Assembly: GCA_964291545.2 (NCBI GenBank)
Contig: OZ219860.1
Coordinates: 930,001-994,000 of the forward strand
DNA length: 64,000 bases
Origin: G963667675 sp964291545
GTDB lineage: Bacteria > Chloroflexota > Dehalococcoidia > Lucifugimonadales > UBA3495
Reading direction: 5' to 3'
Shown one piece after another: positions 59,911 to 64,000 of this stretch. The notes under the pieces were generated by a model, which had not been told where the DNA came from, did not search any database, and worked only from the letters and a program-made list of their open reading frames with translations. How positions within the stretch are numbered: the stretch's first letter is position 1; each line of letters starts with the position of its first letter. Both the position numbers and the translations under genes were made by a program.

Positions 59911-62900
59911 GTGTCTAAGGCGCTGGAAGTAATTGGACTCCCCGGTCTTGAACAGGTGCAGCTTCGCCTTATGGCCGGTGAAGAAACCCTCTCCAGCCCG
60001 CCTTCTCCTTTCGGCAGCCCACTGGACCAGCCTCTGCGCCGGGAAATGGACTGGTACTTTCACGAGTACCTCCTCGACCCCTTTGGCGGCTCCGAAACCA
60101 GGGCCAGGCAGGTGGAGGCCTCGTTCCGGCGCGTGGGCCGGGAATTGTGCCAGACCGTTTTTAGCAGCAACCCGGAAGCAGAGAGCTACTACTCCACCGC
60201 CGTCACCGAAGGTTTGGACAGCTACGCCCTGACCATCGTATCCGACGACCCATCATTCCTGGGCTTGCCGTGGGAGCTCCTTAACGACCCCAACATTGGT
60301 TACCTGGCAGGCCGATTCTCGTCTGTAATGCGGCAGCTTGCCGCGTCACCACTCTCGGACTTCCACAGCACCCTGACAACAGAACAGCTAAACGTGCTCC
60401 TGGTATCACCGCCGCCCATTGGACACGATTCTTCGTCCAGCCTGGCGTGGGAGACTGCGGAAGCCTTGGAATCCCTGGACGTACATGTGTCCTTGGACTG
60501 CCTGCTTCCGTCCACTTTCGACGCCTTGTCCGAGCGGTTATCCGCAAACAAGGGCCATTACCACCTGGTACTCTTTGACGGACCGTTGTCCTCCCCTGAT
60601 TCTCTTTCATTCGAGAGCTCCTATGGGGAGTCCGAACAAATCCCCGCCGCTAACGTAGCTGAGGCGCTGGCCGGATCCGGAGTCCCAATAGCATTGCTCA
60701 ATACCGGAGTCGTCCAAGGCTCGGACCATCCAAATGGCTGGGCGGCCGCGGCAACCGCCTTGGTCTCCGGCGGGGTTCCCCAAGTGGTCTCGCTGCCATT
60801 CCATTTCCCCAGTCCCGGCGGCAAGCTCTTCCTTCGGCAGTTTTTCGAGGCCTTAACCCGGGGCCGCAGCGCTCCGGAGGCCGTGGCTGAAGCCAGGCGG
60901 GCCCTCATGGACCAGCCCACCCGGCATTCCCCGGCAGGGGACATCATCTTCTGGGACTGGATAAGCCCTGTGGTAATTCAGTCCCGAAACTATGCTCCAA
61001 CGCCCATTGAGGCGCCCGCTGCTCCTCGGCCCAGCTTCCAGGCCTTGCCGCAAGAAACCACAGCTGCGCAGGAAGACCCACTTCCCCAGGGCGGTGTCTA
61101 CGGCCTGGTTGGCCGCCGCAGCGAACTCCGGCATATGGAACGCCTCCTCTCCCAAGGGCCGGTTGTGTTGCTTTCGGGCCCGACTGGCGTCGGCAAGACC
61201 GAGTTGGCCTTGGGCCTGGCCCGATGGTTGTCCCGCACAAGAGCGCGGCCCGGGGGCGTCTTCTATACCAGCTTCGACGTAGGGGCCGGAGTAGAGCGGG
61301 TGATTCACGAGGTGGGCACCTCCATAGCAGGCCTGGAGTTTGCCGACATTCCTGCTCAACAGCAGCGCACTTGGCTTGTGGAGTACCTGGCTGAACACCC
61401 GTCGTTGCTTATATTGGACCGACTGGAAAACATCGCCGGCTTTCCCGCCGCAGGGTCGGGCCTGCTGGGCGAATCTGAGCAGGCCCATTTGGATGACTTT
61501 CTTGGGGAGGTCGCTAAAGCCGGCCAGACCTGGGTCTTACTGGTCGGCAGGCGGGAACAGGAACAATGGCTCCGCACACCCTTCCTGGACTTCAGCCTCG
61601 GCGGCCTGCACCGCAAGGATGCCTTGGAGTTGGGCAACGAAATCCTGCGCCAGTCTGGGCTATTCGAATCCCTCCACGGGGCAACCGTCGATAGCCGGTT
61701 GGGGCCGTACTATTTCAAGCTCCTGGAACTGCTGGAGGGACACCCTCTTGCCATGCAGGTCGTTTTGCCCCTCTTGAAAGAAGCTCCGGCGTCGATTCTT
61801 GAGCAGGAAATTGCCCGGAGAACGGCCGATCTGGACCCGGCAGACGGCGAAGAGGCCCGGCCCGCCTATTTGACCGCAGCCATGGACGCCGCTTTCACCA
61901 GAATGCCCCGGCGGAGCCGTGTACACCTCCCCTTCCTGGCCATCTTTCAAAGGCGGGTGCTCTTGGACATCCTGACTCACATGATCCAGGAGCAGGTCTA
62001 TCGCTCGGTAATGGGCGAGGAATTGGGTTGGGGCGCTTGCCGCACGCTGCTGCGCTCCGCCGCGGCCTCCGCATTCGTGGAGCGTGTGACGCCCAGCGTG
62101 TACCAGGTACACCCCGCCTTTCCCTGGTTCTACGGGCGACAACTCCACCGCCAAGTATCGGCGGCGGGCGTCCGCCGCCTCGAACAAGAGTTCCTCCGCG
62201 TGTACACCGATACCGCCGATTACTTTATGGAAAGTCTTTACGAGGACCAGGAGGCGGCCGCCACCGCCGTGTTGGCCGAGGAAGCCAACCTGTCCCAGGC
62301 CATCGGACTGGCCCTGGAAGCCCGGGCATGGGACCAGGTCCAGGTTCTCGTTCAGCCCCTGGCCCAGGTATACAAGATGCAAAAGCGGCGCCCGGAGCTG
62401 CAGCGGTTGCGCCAACAGTTGCTGGCCGACGTCGCCCCTGAAACCGGCGGCGCGGCTGAGGCCCAAGCCGGCGGCGGCATTGACCTCTGGCTGTACTTGG
62501 TGGGCACCGAGGCCGGCGAAGCAGCCGACTTCGGAGAATTGGACTACGGGGAAGACTTGAACCACCAACTCCTGGACTATCTGTCTGCACAGCCTGACAG
62601 CGGCCGGGACCCGCGAGTCGCTGCCGTCAGCCACCAGTTGGGCGTAATCGCCCAACGGCGCCGGCGTTTGGAAGAGGCCGAGGAGTGGTTCCTTAAGTCC
62701 CTGGCCATTATTGAAGACGGCGAAGACAAGGCGGCCGTCGCCGACGACTACCACAACCTCGGGCAAGTCAAGCAGCGCCAGCAACTCTTCGGCGAGGCGC
62801 AGGAATGGTTCAAGAAGTCTCTTCAACTCCACCAGGCGCTCCAAGACCCCGAGGAGATGGTGAACGACTATCGAGCGCTGGGCCGGGCAGCCCAGTTCAT

Positions 62901-63579
62901 GCTGGAGTACGACGAGGCGGAAAGCTGGTACCAACAGGCCAGGGCCGTTGTAGAGGAACACAGAGACGAAGAGACCGCCGTCCTCGTCTACCACGAGTTG
63001 GGTACCGTCTACCACGCCCGCTACATCTTCGACCAAGCCGAGTCCTGGTTCCGCCAAGCCCTGTACCTTAGCGATCAACTGGGCATGCCCCACCAAATGG
63101 CCGTTGAGTTTCACCATCTGGGCCGGTTGGCCCAGAACCGGGGCGTCCTGTACGAGGACGCCGAAAACTGGTACCTACTGGCCTTGGAGAAATTCGAAGA
63201 ACTTGGCGACAGGAGAAGCGCCGGCGACCAGTGCCGCCAGCTAGGGGTCATGTTTCACGGACAGCAGAAGCTCGGCGAAGCCCAACAGTGGTACTTGCGG
63301 GCCAAGGATATGTTCGATGAGGTAGGGGACGTCCAGCGCATCGCCAGCGCCTACGGCCAACTGGCCGTTTTAGCCGAAGACCAGGGCGACCTAGCTGCAG
63401 CCCTGGAGTGGGCGGGCCGGACCTATAGCCTCGTAGTCGACCACAGTCTTCCCTTGCTGTCCAACGTCAAGTCCCACTTGGGCCGCCTGCGCGGCAAGTA
63501 CGGCGCTGACTCCTTTGACCAATGGTGGCGGGGAACCTTTGGAGGCGACCCGCCCGGCGATCTGAACTCAGGCAACTAG
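59911..63579 (+). CDS. CHAT-domain / AAA-type ATPase / TPR protein with degenerate CHAT site
   Basis: A 1222-residue signalling protein. Residues 1-355 are a CHAT (caspase-like) domain: EGLDSYALTIVSDDPSFLGLPWELL leads in, and the EALAGSGVP...AGV-like end (ALVSGGVPQVVSLPF) is typical. At the catalytic slots, FDGH is FDGPL (Pro225) and LxACxS is LNTGVV (Gly266), so His and Cys are both lost. Residues 395-800 are a STAND-like NTPase with Walker A GPTGVGKT (423-430), Walker B LLILDRLE and a winged-helix stretch. Residues 820-1210 hold about eight TPRs (LEEAEEWFLKSLAI-like). GTG 59911 follows GAGGAT. CHAT-STAND-TPR proteins are proposed sensors in bacterial cell death or defence. Confidence 0.9.
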   Translation: MSKALEVIGLPGLEQVQLRLMAGEETLSSPPSPFGSPLDQPLRREMDWYFHEYLLDPFGGSETRARQVEASFRRVGRELCQTVFSSNPEAESYYSTAVTEGLDSYALTIVSDDPSFLGLPWELLNDPNIGYLAGRFSSVMRQLAASPLSDFHSTLTTEQLNVLLVSPPPIGHDSSSSLAWETAEALESLDVHVSLDCLLPSTFDALSERLSANKGHYHLVLFDGPLSSPDSLSFESSYGESEQIPAANVAEALAGSGVPIALLNTGVVQGSDHPNGWAAAATALVSGGVPQVVSLPFHFPSPGGKLFLRQFFEALTRGRSAPEAVAEARRALMDQPTRHSPAGDIIFWDWISPVVIQSRNYAPTPIEAPAAPRPSFQALPQETTAAQEDPLPQGGVYGLVGRRSELRHMERLLSQGPVVLLSGPTGVGKTELALGLARWLSRTRARPGGVFYTSFDVGAGVERVIHEVGTSIAGLEFADIPAQQQRTWLVEYLAEHPSLLILDRLENIAGFPAAGSGLLGESEQAHLDDFLGEVAKAGQTWVLLVGRREQEQWLRTPFLDFSLGGLHRKDALELGNEILRQSGLFESLHGATVDSRLGPYYFKLLELLEGHPLAMQVVLPLLKEAPASILEQEIARRTADLDPADGEEARPAYLTAAMDAAFTRMPRRSRVHLPFLAIFQRRVLLDILTHMIQEQVYRSVMGEELGWGACRTLLRSAAASAFVERVTPSVYQVHPAFPWFYGRQLHRQVSAAGVRRLEQEFLRVYTDTADYFMESLYEDQEAAATAVLAEEANLSQAIGLALEARAWDQVQVLVQPLAQVYKMQKRRPELQRLRQQLLADVAPETGGAAEAQAGGGIDLWLYLVGTEAGEAADFGELDYGEDLNHQLLDYLSAQPDSGRDPRVAAVSHQLGVIAQRRRRLEEAEEWFLKSLAIIEDGEDKAAVADDYHNLGQVKQRQQLFGEAQEWFKKSLQLHQALQDPEEMVNDYRALGRAAQFMLEYDEAESWYQQARAVVEEHRDEETAVLVYHELGTVYHARYIFDQAESWFRQALYLSDQLGMPHQMAVEFHHLGRLAQNRGVLYEDAENWYLLALEKFEELGDRRSAGDQCRQLGVMFHGQQKLGEAQQWYLRAKDMFDEVGDVQRIASAYGQLAVLAEDQGDLAAALEWAGRTYSLVVDHSLPLLSNVKSHLGRLRGKYGADSFDQWWRGTFGGDPPGDLNSGN

Positions 63580-63717
63580 GCCATAGCCGGATACTCCACG
63601 GTCGTCGCTAGCGTCAGGACAGCTTGCGCCGTGTGCCCTTCCGGGTTACATTGAAAATGTAGCCGACTATCGTTGCATGAGCCGTTCTCCGGAAGCGTCT
63701 CTGTAGGAGTAGACACC

Positions 63718-64000
63718 ATGGCCGTTGGAATCTCCGCTCCTCTGCCGGCGTACACCATGGACCCCGCATTTATGGCCAGGAAGGCCGAAGAACTGGGCTT
63801 CGACTCGATCTGGTTCGCCGAACACCCCGTCCTTCCGGTGCACTCCGACACCCCCTTCCCCAGGGGCGATGGGCGCATCCCGGAAACCTACCGCCACTTC
63901 ACCGACCCGTACATCGCCCTGGCTAGGGCTTCGGCGGTCACCACCAGGATTAAGCTGGGTACCGGGATAACCTTGGTCCCCGAGCGCAATCCCCTGGTGC
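63718..64000 (+). CDS. LLM-class (F420-type) oxidoreductase, 3' end missing
   Basis: The first 94 residues of a luciferase-like monooxygenase run off the right edge. The family start is clear: FMARKAEELGFDSIWFAEHPV, then YIALARASAVTTRIKLGTGITLVPERNP. This N-terminus is typical of TIGR03619-like F420-dependent enzymes. TAGGAG lies seven bases before ATG 63718. It is the second such enzyme in the window and differs from the first (28203-29213). Confidence 0.9.
   Translation, partial: MAVGISAPLPAYTMDPAFMARKAEELGFDSIWFAEHPVLPVHSDTPFPRGDGRIPETYRHFTDPYIALARASAVTTRIKLGTGITLVPERNPLV

Noticed and set aside
61660..63117. 485-residue minus-strand frame opposite the CHAT-TPR gene
   Set aside because: Antisense shadow of the TPR region with no motif; codon structure belongs to the plus-strand gene.

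Overview
The window looks like chromosomal DNA of a GC-rich, probably uncultured member of the Chloroflexota, most like Dehalococcoidia/SAR202. This is inferred from gene content only: luciferase-like flavin monooxygenases, lipoproteins with Thr/Pro-rich linkers, RCC1-type exported proteins, stand-alone SagB dehydrogenases, DapL-type lysine synthesis, an archaeal-type phosphoglycerate mutase and a CHAT-ATPase-TPR protein. I see no phage, integrase, insertion sequence, rRNA or CRISPR array. Four tRNA regions are present: Ala, a Val-Leu-Arg cluster, and Glu.

Layout. Bases 1-1133 (minus) hold a partner-switching pair: a response regulator/PP2C phosphatase cut by the window edge, and a STAS protein. 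A GPP34-family protein follows on plus. Bases 2242-7366 (minus) form a phosphate operon, pstSCAB-phoU plus an aquaporin, preceded by a clear five-copy Pho box. Its regulators PhoB and PhoR lie at 8623-10635, with a dehydrogenase on the opposite strand between. Bases 10797-17943 (minus) carry an RCC1-like lipoprotein, tRNA-Ala and a purine group (purS, purB, purE, guaA) interleaved with a DUF3105 protein, a HAD phosphatase and a coiled-coil protein. Bases 18182-31503 (plus) are a long housekeeping run: tsaC, a prenyl-synthase-like protein with altered motifs, pgk, apgM, tpiA, miaA, dapF, hicBA, dapL, hflX, a flavin oxidoreductase, three tRNAs and a MEMO-family protein.

From 31.6 kb the strand changes often and content becomes accessory or catabolic: malic enzyme, two double-domain SagB dehydrogenases, a lone molybdenum hydroxylase large subunit, an M24 protein with the full set of DddP (DMSP lyase) active-site residues, an amidase, an oligopeptide-type binding protein, two tandem zinc dehydrogenases, two acyl-CoA dehydrogenases (one frameshifted in a homopolymer), a benzoylformate-decarboxylase-like ThDP enzyme, an HpaI-type aldolase and an M20 peptidase. 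This suggests uptake and oxidation of organic acids and other small organics.

The last 6 kb is the most unusual part. A strongly expressed-looking small HTH protein, with a perfect palindrome upstream and a strong terminator downstream, is followed by a protein built of 11-residue repeats. Next comes a 1222-residue CHAT-ATPase-TPR protein whose CHAT catalytic His and Cys both appear to be replaced. This locus and the DddP-like gene are the best leads. Functions come from motif recognition by eye; no database search was run.
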